Shown one piece after another: positions 46,261 to 56,072 of a stretch of 64,000 nucleotides of DNA. The notes under the pieces are model-generated. The model saw only the letters and a list, made by a program, of their open reading frames with translations, made no database searches and was not told the DNA's origin. Origin of the DNA: Bradyrhizobiaceae bacterium (GTDB lineage: Bacteria; Pseudomonadota; Alphaproteobacteria; Rhizobiales; Xanthobacteraceae); contig CP078014.1 of the NCBI GenBank assembly GCA_020544565.1, positions 3,226,016 through 3,290,015 of the forward strand, read 5' to 3'. The translations under genes were made by a program, and so were the position numbers. The number at the start of each line of letters is the position of its first letter. Within the stretch, counting starts at the first letter, position 1.

Positions 46261-47508
46261 ATGTCCCTCCCTTCCCACATCGACATCGCGATCATCGGAG
46301 CCGGCGCGGCCGGGCTCGCCGCCGCGCGGACACTCGAAGGCTCGAATCTCTCATCCCTCATTCTCGAAGCGCGCGAGCGCATCGGCGGCCGCGCCCACAC
46401 CGTGATCGTCGGCGACGGCATCCCGTTCGACCTCGGCTGCGGCTGGCTGCATTCCGCCGACCAGAATCCGTTCGTGCCGATCGCGGACCAGCTCGGCTTC
46501 GCCATCGACAGGTCGACGCCGCCATGGCGGCAGCGCAGCTACAGGGACGTCTTCCCGCAGGCCGAGCGCGCGGCGTTCTTCGCCGCGATGGACGCCTTTT
46601 TCACCCGCGTGCACGCCGCCGCGCAATGCAGCACCGACAGCACCGCCAGCGACCATCTCGAATCCAGCAACCGCTGGAATCCGATGATCGACGCGGTCTC
46701 GACCTACATCAACGGCTGCGAACTCGATCAGGTCTCGGTGATCGACCTCGACGCTTACGAGGACACCGAGATCAACTGGCGGCTGCCGCACGGCTATGGC
46801 GCGCTCATTGCGGCCTACGGCGCGCCGTGCCCGGTCGCGCTCGGCTGCAACGTGACGCGGATCGACCATGCCGGCGCGCCGATCCGCATCGAAACCTCGC
46901 GCGGCGCGCTGAGCGCCGACAAGGTCATCGTCTGCGTGCCGACCGATCTGATCGCGGCGGAAGCGATCCGCTTTCACCCCGCGCTGCCCGACAAGGTGGA
47001 GGCCGCGGCGATGCTGCCGCTCGGCGCCGACGACAAAGTGATGCTGGCGCTCATTGGCGACAACGATCTGCCGGCGGACGGCAACCTGCGTGCACCCACC
47101 ATGCGCACCGCCATGGGCACCTATCACCTGCGCCCGTTCGGCCGGAACTGCATCGAGGGCTTCTTCGGCGGGCGCTACGCCCGCGAGCTCGAAGACGCCG
47201 GCGATGGCGCGATGGCGGCGGCGGCCATCGACGAGATCGTGAGCCTGCTCGGTTCGGACTTTCGCAGCAAGTTGCGGCCGCTCGCAGAATCGCGCTGGTC
47301 GCGCGATCCGTTCGCGCGCGGTTCGTATTCCCATGCGCTGCCGGGACATGCGGACAAGCGCGCGGTGCTCGCCGCGTCGGTGGACGGCCGCATCTTCTTC
47401 GCCGGCGAAGCCACCTCGCCGGATTTCTTCACCACCGCTCATGGCGCGCAGCAGAGCGGCGTGCGCGCGGCGCGGCAGGCGATGGGCGTTAAATCTCGCG
47501 GTAAATAG
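46261..47508 (+). CDS. FAD-dependent amine oxidase-family oxidoreductase
   Basis: A 415-residue flavoprotein with the dinucleotide motif DIAIIGAGAAGLAAARTL (about 9-26), EARERIGGRAHT and the C-terminal FAD motif GRIFFAGEATSPDFFTTAHGA. This layout matches the monoamine oxidase/polyamine oxidase group; the substrate is unknown. An in-frame ATG eight codons upstream (46237) is possible but would start before the beta strand used by the family. Confidence 0.88.
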   Translation: MSLPSHIDIAIIGAGAAGLAAARTLEGSNLSSLILEARERIGGRAHTVIVGDGIPFDLGCGWLHSADQNPFVPIADQLGFAIDRSTPPWRQRSYRDVFPQAERAAFFAAMDAFFTRVHAAAQCSTDSTASDHLESSNRWNPMIDAVSTYINGCELDQVSVIDLDAYEDTEINWRLPHGYGALIAAYGAPCPVALGCNVTRIDHAGAPIRIETSRGALSADKVIVCVPTDLIAAEAIRFHPALPDKVEAAAMLPLGADDKVMLALIGDNDLPADGNLRAPTMRTAMGTYHLRPFGRNCIEGFFGGRYARELEDAGDGAMAAAAIDEIVSLLGSDFRSKLRPLAESRWSRDPFARGSYSHALPGHADKRAVLAASVDGRIFFAGEATSPDFFTTAHGAQQSGVRAARQAMGVKSRGK

Positions 47509-47522
47509 CATTCGAAGCCAAA

Positions 47523-47595
47523 TGGATTGCTTCGCTCGTCGCAATGACGCTGCATCCACCGTCATTGCGAGGAGCGAAGCGACGAAGCAATCCAG
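47523..47595. repeat. Family A arms in inside-out order
   Basis: A right arm (GGATTGCTTCGCTC...GCAATGACG, 47523-47549) comes before a left arm (CGTCATTGCGAGGAGCGAAG, 47560-47595). The order is opposite to complete copies, consistent with the junction of two adjacent elements with their outer halves lost. Confidence 0.75.
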
Positions 47596-48528
47596 CTACT
47601 TCTTTTTCGCGCGTGCGCCCTGCGCCAATGGCGTGCGCGCGCCCATCCCCACAGCGCCCGCGAGCAGCGGATCGAGCAGCGCGCCGTCGCCGGCTTCCGC
47701 CAGCCAGTGGCCTTCCGCCCCGAACGACGGCAGCACGCGGAAATTCACCTTGCCACCGCCCTCCGCGAACGCATCCGCCAATGCCTTTGAGAACGCCGGC
47801 GAAAAATACGAATCGTTGTCCGCGACGATCCACGTCACCGGCACCTGCGCGTGCTCGCCGAACTGCCGCGCGGCGGCGATCAGCTTCTCCGGCGCGCAGA
47901 TCTGGTCCGGACGGTTGTCGGCGCGGCCGCCGCGCCCCGGCGCGAAGGCGACGATGGCGGCAATGCTTCGCGGGCTCTCGGTCGCCAGCGCCAGCGCGCC
48001 CCAGCCGCCGGCCGAATGACCGACGACGACCGCCCCGTCCCGGGCGATGAACGGCTGCGTCCGCATGAAATCCACCGCCGCCATGATCGTGTCGGCGGTG
48101 GTGCGCGCCGACATCGCATAGTGCGCGTCGTCGCAGCCGTCCTGGTCCTCGAGATAGGGCCCGCCGGTGGCGCCGTGGCCGGGGCGCTGCGGCACCAGCA
48201 CGGCAAAGCCGCGCGCCACCAGCGCGGCCGCCAGTGCCGGGTAATCCGGCTGCGGCATCTGGGCGCGGCGAAGGCGGTTCTGGGTCGAGGCATGGGCGAT
48301 CACGGCGAGGCGGAACGGCCCCTTTCGGGCGGGACGGAACAGCACCGCCCGCGACAGGGTGACCGGATCCTGGGTCGGCACCAGCCAGTCCTGCCGCCGC
48401 AGCGGCGTGCCCTCACTGCCCAGCGCGCCCGGCACACCCGAGCGCGGCGGCTCGGCGGCGGGCGCAGGCACTGCCCCCACCGTCGCCGTCAGCAGAAGCA
48501 GCACCCTGAGCCAGCCGAATCCCGTCAT
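47596..48528 (-). CDS. Exported alpha/beta hydrolase (dienelactone-hydrolase-like)
   Basis: A 310-residue protein with a signal peptide (1-24, ending PAPAA) and an alpha/beta-hydrolase fold: FAVLVPQRPGHGATGG, the nucleophile elbow VVGHSAGGWGALA, then FAPGRGG and the late FGAEGHWLAEAG with the probable catalytic His. It probably hydrolyses an ester or peptide in the periplasm; the substrate is not known. The KKK end sits next to family A arms. Confidence 0.85.
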   Translation of the reverse strand: MTGFGWLRVLLLLTATVGAVPAPAAEPPRSGVPGALGSEGTPLRRQDWLVPTQDPVTLSRAVLFRPARKGPFRLAVIAHASTQNRLRRAQMPQPDYPALAAALVARGFAVLVPQRPGHGATGGPYLEDQDGCDDAHYAMSARTTADTIMAAVDFMRTQPFIARDGAVVVGHSAGGWGALALATESPRSIAAIVAFAPGRGGRADNRPDQICAPEKLIAAARQFGEHAQVPVTWIVADNDSYFSPAFSKALADAFAEGGGKVNFRVLPSFGAEGHWLAEAGDGALLDPLLAGAVGMGARTPLAQGARAKKK

Positions 48529-48694
48529 CGGCGGCGATCATGGCGCGCCAGGGCCGGGCCGGCCACCCCGGCGCCGCGCCATCTGTCCCCTTTCGGCACA
48601 GAAGCGGGGTCACCTGGTGCAAAAAGCTCACATGTTAACCGATAATTAACGATGGAGCTTGAAGGCCGGCCCGCGAGTTGCTTTGATCGGGACC

Positions 48695-49204
48695 ATGAGC
48701 ACGATCCTGATCGAAGTTCGCCCTGCCAAAGCCGCCGACGCTCCCGCCGTCGCCGCGACGCATGACGAAGCCTGGCGCGCCGCCTATCAGGGCATCATTC
48801 CCGGCGCGGAGCTCGAAAAGCTGATCAACCGCCGCGGCCCGCAATGGTGGGACAGCGCCATCCGCAAGGGCAGCCGCGTCAGCGTGCTGTCGTTCGGCGA
48901 CCGCGTCGCGGGCTACGCCAATTACGGCCGCAACCGCGCCCGCAGCCTGCAGTTCGACGGCGAGATCTACGAGCTTTACCTGCGCCCGGAATTCCAGGGC
49001 CTCGGCTTCGGCCACCGCCTGTTCTCCGCCGCCAAGCGCGACCTGATCCAGAGCGGCCTCAAGAGCATGGTGGTTTGGGCGCTGTCGGACAACGAGCCTG
49101 CGGTCGAATTCTATCGCGCCCTCGGCGGCCGCATGGTGGCGCGCTCCTCGGAGCGCTTCGGCAACAAGTCGCTGGACAAGGTCGCCTTCGCCTGGCCGGC
49201 GTAA
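48695..49204 (+). CDS. GNAT-family N-acetyltransferase
   Basis: A 169-residue acetyltransferase with the GNAT motif A region [25 protein letters not shown] (acetyl-CoA binding RxxGxG/A as PEFQGLGFG) and the [18 protein letters not shown] segment. RimI-like in appearance, but the acceptor substrate is unknown. It starts after a short AT-rich stretch (TTAACCGATAATTAACG) that may hold its promoter. Confidence 0.88.
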   Translation: MSTILIEVRPAKAADAPAVAATHDEAWRAAYQGIIPGAELEKLINRRGPQWWDSAIRKGSRVSVLSFGDRVAGYANYGRNRARSLQFDGEIYELYLRPEFQGLGFGHRLFSAAKRDLIQSGLKSMVVWALSDNEPAVEFYRALGGRMVARSSERFGNKSLDKVAFAWPA

Positions 49205-49353
49205 CAGCGCGCCGGCAGACCGGACGGACGTCCTTCGCACCCGGCCAGACCGGGGTGTTAGCCCAATGCCTTATTGACGCCGCGCTTGGCAGGTCCTTCC
49301 TGCACGGTACAGATTGCCACGCCTTCGGTTTTCAACGATCAGGACGTTACGCC

Positions 49354-49884
49354 ATGCGCATCGACGCAATTCCGCTCGGGAACAACCCGCCCCACGAAGT
49401 CAACGTCATCATCGAAGTGCCGGTCGGCGGCGAGCCGATCAAATACGAGATGGACAAGGCCGCCGGCACGCTGGTGGTCGATCGCTTCCTCTATACGGCG
49501 ATGCGCTATCCGGGCAATTACGGCTTCATTCCCCACACTTTGTCCGACGACGGCGATCCCTGCGACGTGCTGGTCGCCAACACCCGCGCCATCGTGCCGG
49601 GCGCGGTGATGAGCGTGCGCCCGGTGGGCGTGCTGTTCATGGAGGACGAGGCCGGCGGCGACGAGAAGATCATCGCGGTGCCGTCCTCGAAGCTGACCCA
49701 GCGCTACGACAAGGTGCGCAACTACAGCGACATGCCGGACATCACCCTGCAGCAGATCCGGCACTTCTTCGAGCACTACAAGGACCTCGAACCCAACAAG
49801 TGGGTGAAGGTGCTGCGCTGGGGCACCGCCGAGGAGGCGCACAAGCTGATCACCGAGGGCATCGAGCGCGCCAAGGGAAAATAG
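49354..49884 (+). CDS. ppa: Soluble inorganic pyrophosphatase
   Basis: Hydrolyses pyrophosphate to drive biosynthesis. The 176-residue family I enzyme has the metal-binding signature [32 protein letters not shown] and [13 protein letters not shown]. Length is normal for bacterial hexameric enzymes. Confidence 0.97.
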   Translation: MRIDAIPLGNNPPHEVNVIIEVPVGGEPIKYEMDKAAGTLVVDRFLYTAMRYPGNYGFIPHTLSDDGDPCDVLVANTRAIVPGAVMSVRPVGVLFMEDEAGGDEKIIAVPSSKLTQRYDKVRNYSDMPDITLQQIRHFFEHYKDLEPNKWVKVLRWGTAEEAHKLITEGIERAKGK

Positions 49885-49898
49885 GCCCGCCGCCGCGT

Positions 49899-50037
49899 TG
49901 TGCCCCGGACGCGGCGCAGCACTTTTGTGATGCGCCGCTGAGCCGGGGCCGCGACGGAGACGATCTTGCATCACGCTTGTAACGGTCCCGGTTCTGCGCC
50001 GCATCGCTGACGCGCTGCGTTGCGCCCGGGACAAGCG
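49899..50037. repeat. Family C repeat, complete
   Basis: TGCCCCGGACGCGGCGCAGC, GCTGAGCCGGGGCCGCGACG, TAACGGTCCCGGTTCTGCG and GCGCCCGGGACAAGCG blocks are all present. It occupies the gap between convergent ppa and folD. Confidence 0.85.
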
Positions 50038-50053
50038 AACTTTGAAGCCAAGA

Positions 50054-50941
50054 TTAGACGCCCGGCGCGGGCAAGCCGCGGATGGCGCAGGCGGCGCGCA
50101 GCGTATTCACCAGCAGGCACGCCACCGTCATCTGGCCGACGCCGCCCGGCACCGGCGTGATCGCGCCGGCCACCGCCAGCGCCTCGTCATAGGCGACGTC
50201 GCCGACCAGCCGGCTCTTGCCGTCCGGCCCCGGCGGCAGGCGGTTGATGCCGACATCGATCACGGTGGCGCCGGGCCTGATCCAGCCGCCCCTGACCATC
50301 TCCGGCCGCCCCACCGCCGCGAACACCAGGTCGGCCTGCCGGCACAGCGCGGCGAGATCGCGGGTGCGCGAATGGGCGATGGTCACCGTGGCGTTCTCGT
50401 TGAGCAGTAACTGCGCCAGCGGGCGGCCGACCAGATTGGAGCGGCCGATCACGATGGCGTTCATGCCTTCCAGCGAAGCGTGCACCGTCTTGGCCAGAAT
50501 GATGCAGCCGAGCGGCGTGCACGGCGTCAGCGCGCCGAGCCCGGTGGCGAGCCGCCCGGCATTGACCGGGTTGAGGCCGTCGACATCCTTGGCCGGGTCG
50601 ATGGCGTTGATGACCGCCTGCGAATCGAGCCCGGCGGGCAGCGGCAGCTGCACCAGAATGCCGTGCACGGCGGGATCGGCGTTGAGCCGCGCGATCAGCG
50701 CCAGCAGCTCCGCCTGCGGCGTGTCGGCGGCGAGCCGGTGCTGGAACGACGCCATGCCCGCCGCCTCGGTCTGCTTGGCCTTGGTGCGGACATAGACCTC
50801 CGACGCCGGATCGTGGCCGACCAGCACCACCGCGAGCCCCGGCGTGAACCCGCCGGCGCGCTTCACCCGCGCCGCCTCGTCCGCGACCCGCGCCCGCAAC
50901 TGCGCCGCGATCTGTTTTCCGTCGATGATGCTGGCTGTCAT
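50054..50941 (-). CDS. folD: Methylenetetrahydrofolate dehydrogenase/cyclohydrolase FolD
   Basis: Bifunctional NADP-linked enzyme of one-carbon metabolism. The 295-residue protein has the catalytic [17 protein letters not shown] segment (Tyr and Lys), [25 protein letters not shown] and [18 protein letters not shown], where relatives usually have GVGPMT. The start at 50941 is standard. The DUF167 and YggT genes lie just upstream on the same strand, probably one operon. Confidence 0.96.
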   Translation of the reverse strand: MTASIIDGKQIAAQLRARVADEAARVKRAGGFTPGLAVVLVGHDPASEVYVRTKAKQTEAAGMASFQHRLAADTPQAELLALIARLNADPAVHGILVQLPLPAGLDSQAVINAIDPAKDVDGLNPVNAGRLATGLGALTPCTPLGCIILAKTVHASLEGMNAIVIGRSNLVGRPLAQLLLNENATVTIAHSRTRDLAALCRQADLVFAAVGRPEMVRGGWIRPGATVIDVGINRLPPGPDGKSRLVGDVAYDEALAVAGAITPVPGGVGQMTVACLLVNTLRAACAIRGLPAPGV

Positions 50942-50952
50942 GCGCGCGTCCG

Positions 50953-51276
50953 TCAGTGCTCTTGGGTCTGCGTCAGGGCGAGCAGGGCCGCGCCCAGGGT
51001 GTTCGGGTCGCCGTCGACGGCGAGCTGCTTCAGCCGCGAGGTCGCCCCCGACAGGATGCGGATCCGGCTTTTCGGCACCGCCAGCGCTTTCGCCAGCAGC
51101 TCGATCACCGCGCGGTTGGCCTCGCCGCCCTCGGCGATCACCCGTACCCGGACCTTGAGCACGCTGCGGCCATTGGCCAGCGTCTCGATGCCGTCCACCG
51201 CATCCATGCCTCCGCGCGGCGTCACCCGCAGCGCGACGCTGATACCTTGCGACGAAAACCGCCACGGCAGGGACAC
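50953..51276 (-). CDS. DUF167/YggU-family small protein
   Basis: A 107-residue protein of the DUF167 family: [44 protein letters not shown] is the family core. The function of DUF167 is unknown. The start is a GTG at 51274-51276, 17 bp inside the end of yggT, so the two genes overlap. It is commonly next to yggT, as here. Confidence 0.85.
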   Translation of the reverse strand: MSLPWRFSSQGISVALRVTPRGGMDAVDGIETLANGRSVLKVRVRVIAEGGEANRAVIELLAKALAVPKSRIRILSGATSRLKQLAVDGDPNTLGAALLALTQTQEH

Positions 51277-51293
51277 GCGGCCGCGCCCCGCGC

Positions 51294-51584
51294 TCAGATC
51301 ACGTTCGGATAGATGTAATAGGTGATCACCCGCTGGATGAACATGATGATCAGGATCACGATGATCGGCGAGATGTCGAGGCCGCCGAAGCTCGGAAGCG
51401 CGTTGCGGATCGGCCGCAGCACCGGCTCGGTGATCTTGTAGAGGAACTCGGCCACGGCGCCGACGAACTGGTTGCGCGTGTTCACCACGTTGAACGCGAT
51501 CAGCCACGACAGGATGGCCGAGGCGATCAGCAGCCACGTGTAGAGGTCCAGCACGATGAGGACGATGTCGAGAATGGCGCGCAT
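51294..51584 (-). CDS. YggT-family membrane protein
   Basis: A 96-residue inner-membrane protein with two hydrophobic regions and the YggT motifs [30 protein letters not shown] and [19 protein letters not shown]. The family has been linked to osmotic stress and cell-division-associated membrane organisation in some bacteria. The start at 51584 (MRAILDIV) fits the family; a longer reading has extra polar residues. Confidence 0.9.
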   Translation of the reverse strand: MRAILDIVLIVLDLYTWLLIASAILSWLIAFNVVNTRNQFVGAVAEFLYKITEPVLRPIRNALPSFGGLDISPIIVILIIMFIQRVITYYIYPNVI

Positions 51585-51763
51585 GGCATGGCTCGCGATG
51601 GGGACTGTCGTCTCCATACCGGTTCGCTGTCCTGCAAACAAGGGAGCGGGCGGCCCGCCGGCGCCGCCGCGACAACTGCGCCGACCGTTCTTGACTTGAC
51701 CATGGCCGGGATTGTAAATGGCCGCACTTGTCCGCCAGTGCCGTCACCGGCGCGGCCGACCAA

Positions 51764-51839
<76 letters not shown>

Positions 51840-51983
51840 TCTTCTCCAGCGCCGCTTTTACGTATCCGAACACATTTGATTGAAAGCGCCTGATTGAAGG
51901 CGCCGGATAATTGAACGTGCCGGACCCCGCACGCCGCTGCGACCGGGGAACCCGGCGGGCGAGCGGGCAAATTCGGGCGCGAA

Positions 51984-52808
51984 CTATTCCGCCGCCAGCG
52001 AGGCGATCGACGGTTCGGAATCATTGGCCGCCACCGGCGCCGGCGGGCGATGCAGCCAGCCGTCGAGGAACGCCGCGAGCCACGCCCGTTCGGCAAGATC
52101 GTGAACCATGCGGTCGCGGAAATGCTCGTGGCGCGCCCGCGCGCCGGGCAGCGCCAGGCGCTCGTGGCCGCGGGTGGTCCAGCGATGCATCATCGCCTGG
52201 GTCACGTCGGGGTGGAACTGGATGCCAAAACAGCGCCCGGCGCGGAACGCCTGCACCGGAAAATCGTCGCCCTCGGCCAGAAGCTCGGTGCCGGCGGGAT
52301 GCTCGAACCCTTCGCGATGCCAGTGATAGACGTGATCCGGCCAGTTCGCGCTGATCCTGCGCCCGGCGGCGGTGGGGCGGATCGGATAATAGCCGATCTC
52401 GGCACGGCCCTCGCGATGGGGCGCGACACGGGCACCGAGATGCTTCGCCAGCATCTGCGCGCCGAGGCAGATGCCGAGATAGGGCCGCTGCTCCTTGAGC
52501 GGCACCGCCAGCCAGTCGATCTCGCGGCGGATGAAATCGTCGCCGTCATTGGCGCTCATCGGGCCGCCGAACATCACCGCGCCGGCATAGTTTTCGAGGG
52601 TTTCGGGCAGCGGATCGCCGAACACCGGACGGCGGATGTCGAGCGGATGGCCCATGGCGCGCAACGCATTGCCGACCCGGCCCGGCGTCGACAGCGGCCC
52701 GTGCAGGATGATCAGTACCGGAAGCGCTCTGAACCGGCCGCAGCGGGTGAGGCCGAATTCCATCACTCGATCGTCATCGGGCCGCAACATCGTCGTCTCG
52801 TCTTCCAT
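51984..52808 (-). CDS. Class I glutamine amidotransferase
   Basis: A 274-residue GATase of the GuaA-like stand-alone type. The nucleophile is in LGICLGAQML (about Cys114 from this start), and the His is in GIQFHPDVT; VMFGGPMSAND forms the oxyanion region. Such proteins often work in purine, glutamine or gamma-glutamyl metabolism; the role here is unknown. The start is uncertain: ATG 52808, a GTG at 52817 and a later ATG at 52790 are all in frame. Confidence 0.83.
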   Translation of the reverse strand: MEDETTMLRPDDDRVMEFGLTRCGRFRALPVLIILHGPLSTPGRVGNALRAMGHPLDIRRPVFGDPLPETLENYAGAVMFGGPMSANDGDDFIRREIDWLAVPLKEQRPYLGICLGAQMLAKHLGARVAPHREGRAEIGYYPIRPTAAGRRISANWPDHVYHWHREGFEHPAGTELLAEGDDFPVQAFRAGRCFGIQFHPDVTQAMMHRWTTRGHERLALPGARARHEHFRDRMVHDLAERAWLAAFLDGWLHRPPAPVAANDSEPSIASLAAE

Positions 52809-52938
52809 CTCCGGCACAGAACCAGCGTCTTCATTGAACGCGGATATGGAAAATATTGTGTTACCGGAGCGGCGTCGAGACGGAATTTCGCGAACGTGAT
52901 CTGCGCCCGTGTGGGGGTTCGCAGATCCGCAACATTTC

Positions 52939-53715
52939 CTAGCGTTTCTGCTGCACCCGCGCCACCGAGGCCAGCACCAGGCTGCGCGGAGCGAAGCGCA
53001 GCATGAACGGAATCATCCGCACCCCGACGCCGGGCAGCACCAGCCGCTTGTTGGCCATCAGGCCGCGATAGCCGGCCCGCGCCACCGCCGCCGCCGGCAG
53101 GTTGAGCACCGCCGAATCGAGGCCGGGGCGAAAGCCCGCGGTCTCCTGAAACTCGGTCGGCACCGTGCCCGGGCACAGCGCCGTGACGCGGACGCCCTTC
53201 GGCCCCAGCTCGCCGCGCATCGCCTCGGTGAACGACAGCACATAGGCCTTGGTGGCGTAGTACACCGCCATGCGCGGGCCGGGCAGGAACGAGGCGATCG
53301 AGGCGACGTTGAGCAGGCCGCCGCGATGGCGGATCAGGCTGTCGGCGAACCGCAGCGTGAGATCGGTCAGCACCCGCACGTTGAGATCGACCATCGCCAG
53401 TTGCCGGCTGCGGTCGAGGTCGACCGCCTCGCCGAACAGGCCGTAGCCCGCATTGTTGACCACGGTCTCGACCTCGACCCCCATGCGGGCCAGCGACGCG
53501 ACCACGAGGTCGCAGGCTCCCGGCGCGGCGAGGTCGCAGACGATCACCGCGGGCCGCGGATGACCGGCGGCGGCGATCTCGTCGGCGAGCACCAAAAGGC
53601 GGTCCTCGCGCCGCGCCACCAGCACGGTGGCCGCGCCGTTCGCCGCGAAAATGCGCGCCAGCTCCGCACCGATCCCCGATGAAGCGCCTGTGATCAGGGT
53701 GACGCGGTCGGCCAT
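52939..53715 (-). CDS. Short-chain dehydrogenase/reductase
   Basis: A 258-residue SDR with TGASSGIGAELARIFA at the nucleotide site, VVNNAGYGLFGEA, and catalytic Ser and YxxxK (NVASIASFLPGPRMAVYYATKAYV). The RREDRL region after strand 2 suggests NADP(H). It resembles YqjQ/DltE-type SDRs that act on lipid or ketone substrates; the substrate is unknown. TerB-like gene is 58 bp upstream on the same strand. Confidence 0.88.
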   Translation of the reverse strand: MADRVTLITGASSGIGAELARIFAANGAATVLVARREDRLLVLADEIAAAGHPRPAVIVCDLAAPGACDLVVASLARMGVEVETVVNNAGYGLFGEAVDLDRSRQLAMVDLNVRVLTDLTLRFADSLIRHRGGLLNVASIASFLPGPRMAVYYATKAYVLSFTEAMRGELGPKGVRVTALCPGTVPTEFQETAGFRPGLDSAVLNLPAAAVARAGYRGLMANKRLVLPGVGVRMIPFMLRFAPRSLVLASVARVQQKR

Positions 53716-53773
53716 GAATGCGATTCGCTGTTGGGGTTCGAACGATGCGGCGGAACGGACGGCCGGACGCGGA

Positions 53774-54253
53774 TCACGTCGCCGGATCGGACGCGAGCCG
53801 CCCGTCGGCGGCGCGGTGCTTGAGGGCGATGCGGTCGTGCGACGAAATCCCGAGCAGATCGGCGGCGCGCCAGACGATGTTGTCCTCGAACTCGGAGACC
53901 TGGCCGTCGGCATAGACCAGTTCCCACATCATCTCGACGATGCGCAACCGCCCCTCCTCGTTGACCGCGCGCATGATCACGCTGGTGAAATGATAGAGAT
54001 CGACCGCCTCGCCCTCCATCAGGGTGGCGTCGCGAATGAGCCTGTCGGCGGTGCCGGCATCGAGATCGAAGCGGTATTCGAGCAGCGCATGAAGCTTGCG
54101 CCTCTCCGCCTCGGACGGCTCGCCGTCGAGCGAGATCAGGTGAATCAGCAGCGCCGTCGCGGCCAGCCGGTAATCGTCATCGGCGAAAACGCGGGCCTCG
54201 GACCCGGAGGGAGAAACGACGTCGGCGATGAAGTTGCGTAATCTGTCCAGCAT
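53774..54253 (-). CDS. TerB-like (tellurite resistance TerB family) protein
   Basis: A 159-residue helical protein with the TerB/DjlA-N-like features: ATALLIHLISLDGEPSEAERRKL and VYADGQVSEFEDNIVWRAADLLGIS, including the acidic D-G-x-S/Q pair that binds metal in TerB relatives. It is a lone TerB-type protein; no other ter gene is present, so tellurite resistance should not be assumed. Start ATG at 54251-54253; a TTG four codons earlier is possible. Confidence 0.83.
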   Translation of the reverse strand: MLDRLRNFIADVVSPSGSEARVFADDDYRLAATALLIHLISLDGEPSEAERRKLHALLEYRFDLDAGTADRLIRDATLMEGEAVDLYHFTSVIMRAVNEEGRLRIVEMMWELVYADGQVSEFEDNIVWRAADLLGISSHDRIALKHRAADGRLASDPAT

Positions 54254-54429
54254 CAATCTTTGCAATCAGACTCTGAGCATCCGGAACCCGAAGGCAACGC
54301 GGGCCCCCCAACGGGGTTGCCGGTCCCTTCGTTGTCGATCCATGAAATGATAGGTCACAACAGCGCCGGGTTCTATGGCCCGAAAATGAAACTCTGGCAA
54401 TCTGGCGATGGGCTGGAGGACCGCGCCGC

Positions 54430-55401
54430 TCAGTTGGCCTTCGCCCCCGAGGCCTTCACCACCTCGGCCCACTTGCTGCGTTCGCCGGCGATGAAGGCGG
54501 TGAACTGATCCGGCGTCATCGGCGAGGGCACCGCCCCGATGTCGGTGAGTTTGGTCACCGTCTCCGGCATGTCGAGGATGCGCTTCACCTCCGCCGCCAT
54601 CCGCTCGACGGCCGGGCGCGGGGTTCCCGCCGGCGCGAACAGTCCGTGCCAGGAAGTGGCATCGAAACCCTTCAGCGTGTCGGCGATGGGCGGCACCTGC
54701 GGCGCGGTCGGGCTGCGCTCGGGACTGGTGACGCCGAGCGCGCGCACCGTGCCGGCTTTGGCCTGCGGCCACGCCAGCGTGATGTTGTCGAAGGCAAGAT
54801 CGATGTGGCCGCCGGTGAGATTCTGCATGATCTCGTTGGACGAACGGTACGGCACATGGGTCATGCGCGTGCCGGTGGCGATCTTGAACAGCTCGGCGGC
54901 GAGATGGATCGAGGTGCCGACGCCGGACGAGCCGTAGTTGAGCTTGTCGGGGTTGGCTTTCACATAGGCGATGAATTCCGCAACGGTCCTGGCCGGAAGT
55001 TCGTTCCGTACCACCAGCATGTTGGGGAGCCGCGCAATGAGGCTGACCGGCTGGAAGTCCTTCGCCGCATCGAAGCTGAGATTGGAATACAGCGTCGGGT
55101 TGATGGCGTGGGTGGAGACGGTGCCGAGCAGCAGGGTGTAGCCGTCATTGGGCGCCTTGGCGACCGCGGCCGCGCCGATATTGCCCCCGGCGCCGCCGCG
55201 ATTCTCCACCACGAAGGACTGACCGAAAGTCTGCTGCATGTGGCCGGCGAGCAGGCGCGCGAACAGGTCGGCGGTGCCGCCGGCGGAGAACGGCACGATG
55301 ATGGTAACGGTGCGGGTGGGCCAGGCCGCCTCGGCACGGAGAGGCGTGGCGGCGGACGAAACAAGGCAAAGGGCGGCGAGCGCCGCGAGAATGAGCCGCA
55401 T
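54430..55401 (-). CDS. Bug-family (tripartite tricarboxylate) substrate-binding protein
   Basis: A 323-residue periplasmic protein with a signal peptide (1-25, ending TPLRAEA) and Bug/TctC features: PTRTVTIIVPFSAGGTADLFARLLA, VENRGGAGGNIGAAAVAKA, DGYTLLLGTVSTHAINPTLY. The family binds small carboxylates for TctAB-type transporters or sensors. No tctAB genes lie next to it, so the partner is elsewhere or absent. Confidence 0.9.
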   Translation of the reverse strand: MRLILAALAALCLVSSAATPLRAEAAWPTRTVTIIVPFSAGGTADLFARLLAGHMQQTFGQSFVVENRGGAGGNIGAAAVAKAPNDGYTLLLGTVSTHAINPTLYSNLSFDAAKDFQPVSLIARLPNMLVVRNELPARTVAEFIAYVKANPDKLNYGSSGVGTSIHLAAELFKIATGTRMTHVPYRSSNEIMQNLTGGHIDLAFDNITLAWPQAKAGTVRALGVTSPERSPTAPQVPPIADTLKGFDATSWHGLFAPAGTPRPAVERMAAEVKRILDMPETVTKLTDIGAVPSPMTPDQFTAFIAGERSKWAEVVKASGAKAN

Positions 55402-55625
55402 GGTGGTTCTCCCTCGATGCGCGCCCATGACGCCGCGTGGCTGCCTGACCGCGCTTGTTATGTGCCACCATTTCGACACAGACGCGCCGCCACGGCAATC
55501 CCCGGATCGCGACGGAGCCAGCTCGCGGGACGAAATTTTCAGGACGTCAGATTTTTGGAAGCCAGAATCTTTTTGAAAACCAAGCACTCTTGGAGCCAAG
55601 CACTCTTGGAAAAACCGAGAGTTTC

Positions 55626-55700
<75 letters not shown>

Positions 55701-55741
55701 ATCACAGAGAACGGCGGGGCGCGAACGCGCCGCCGGGGCAA

Positions 55742-55770
55742 CCTATGCCAAAACCGGCCATGCAATGCAA
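55742..55770 (-). promoter_or_regulatory. Candidate sigma-70 promoter of tRNA-Gly
   Basis: On the minus strand TTGCAT (55765-55770) and CATAGG (55742-55747) are spaced 17 nt, which would start transcription about 35 nt before the tRNA. The -10 box is poor. Confidence 0.3.
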
Positions 55771-56072
55771 CAGGGCGGACGGGTTTAAATGAAAGTCGCC
55801 GGTTTTTTCGCGTTTTTGGCCAAACCGATGTTTTTACAGGCGCTTTGGCAAATCCGCCGGTGATTGAAAATGACCGGCCGGGCCGCCATCTAGAACTTTG
55901 CGTTCCCGACCCCCGCACGGCCGCCGGAGCGGCGGGGGAAACGGGCGCTGCTCTTGCGGGCCGGGCCCGGGTTCAGGCCAACCCCTGCGGCAGATCGAGC
56001 CTGCCGGAAGGGGCCACAGTCGTGCTAGAACAGCGCGCTTTCGAGACCATTGCTCCGGCCGATGAGGATGAC

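Noticed and set aside
53774..54253. Tellurite resistance locus
   Set aside because: A single TerB-like protein without terC, terD or terZ neighbours does not support a resistance system.
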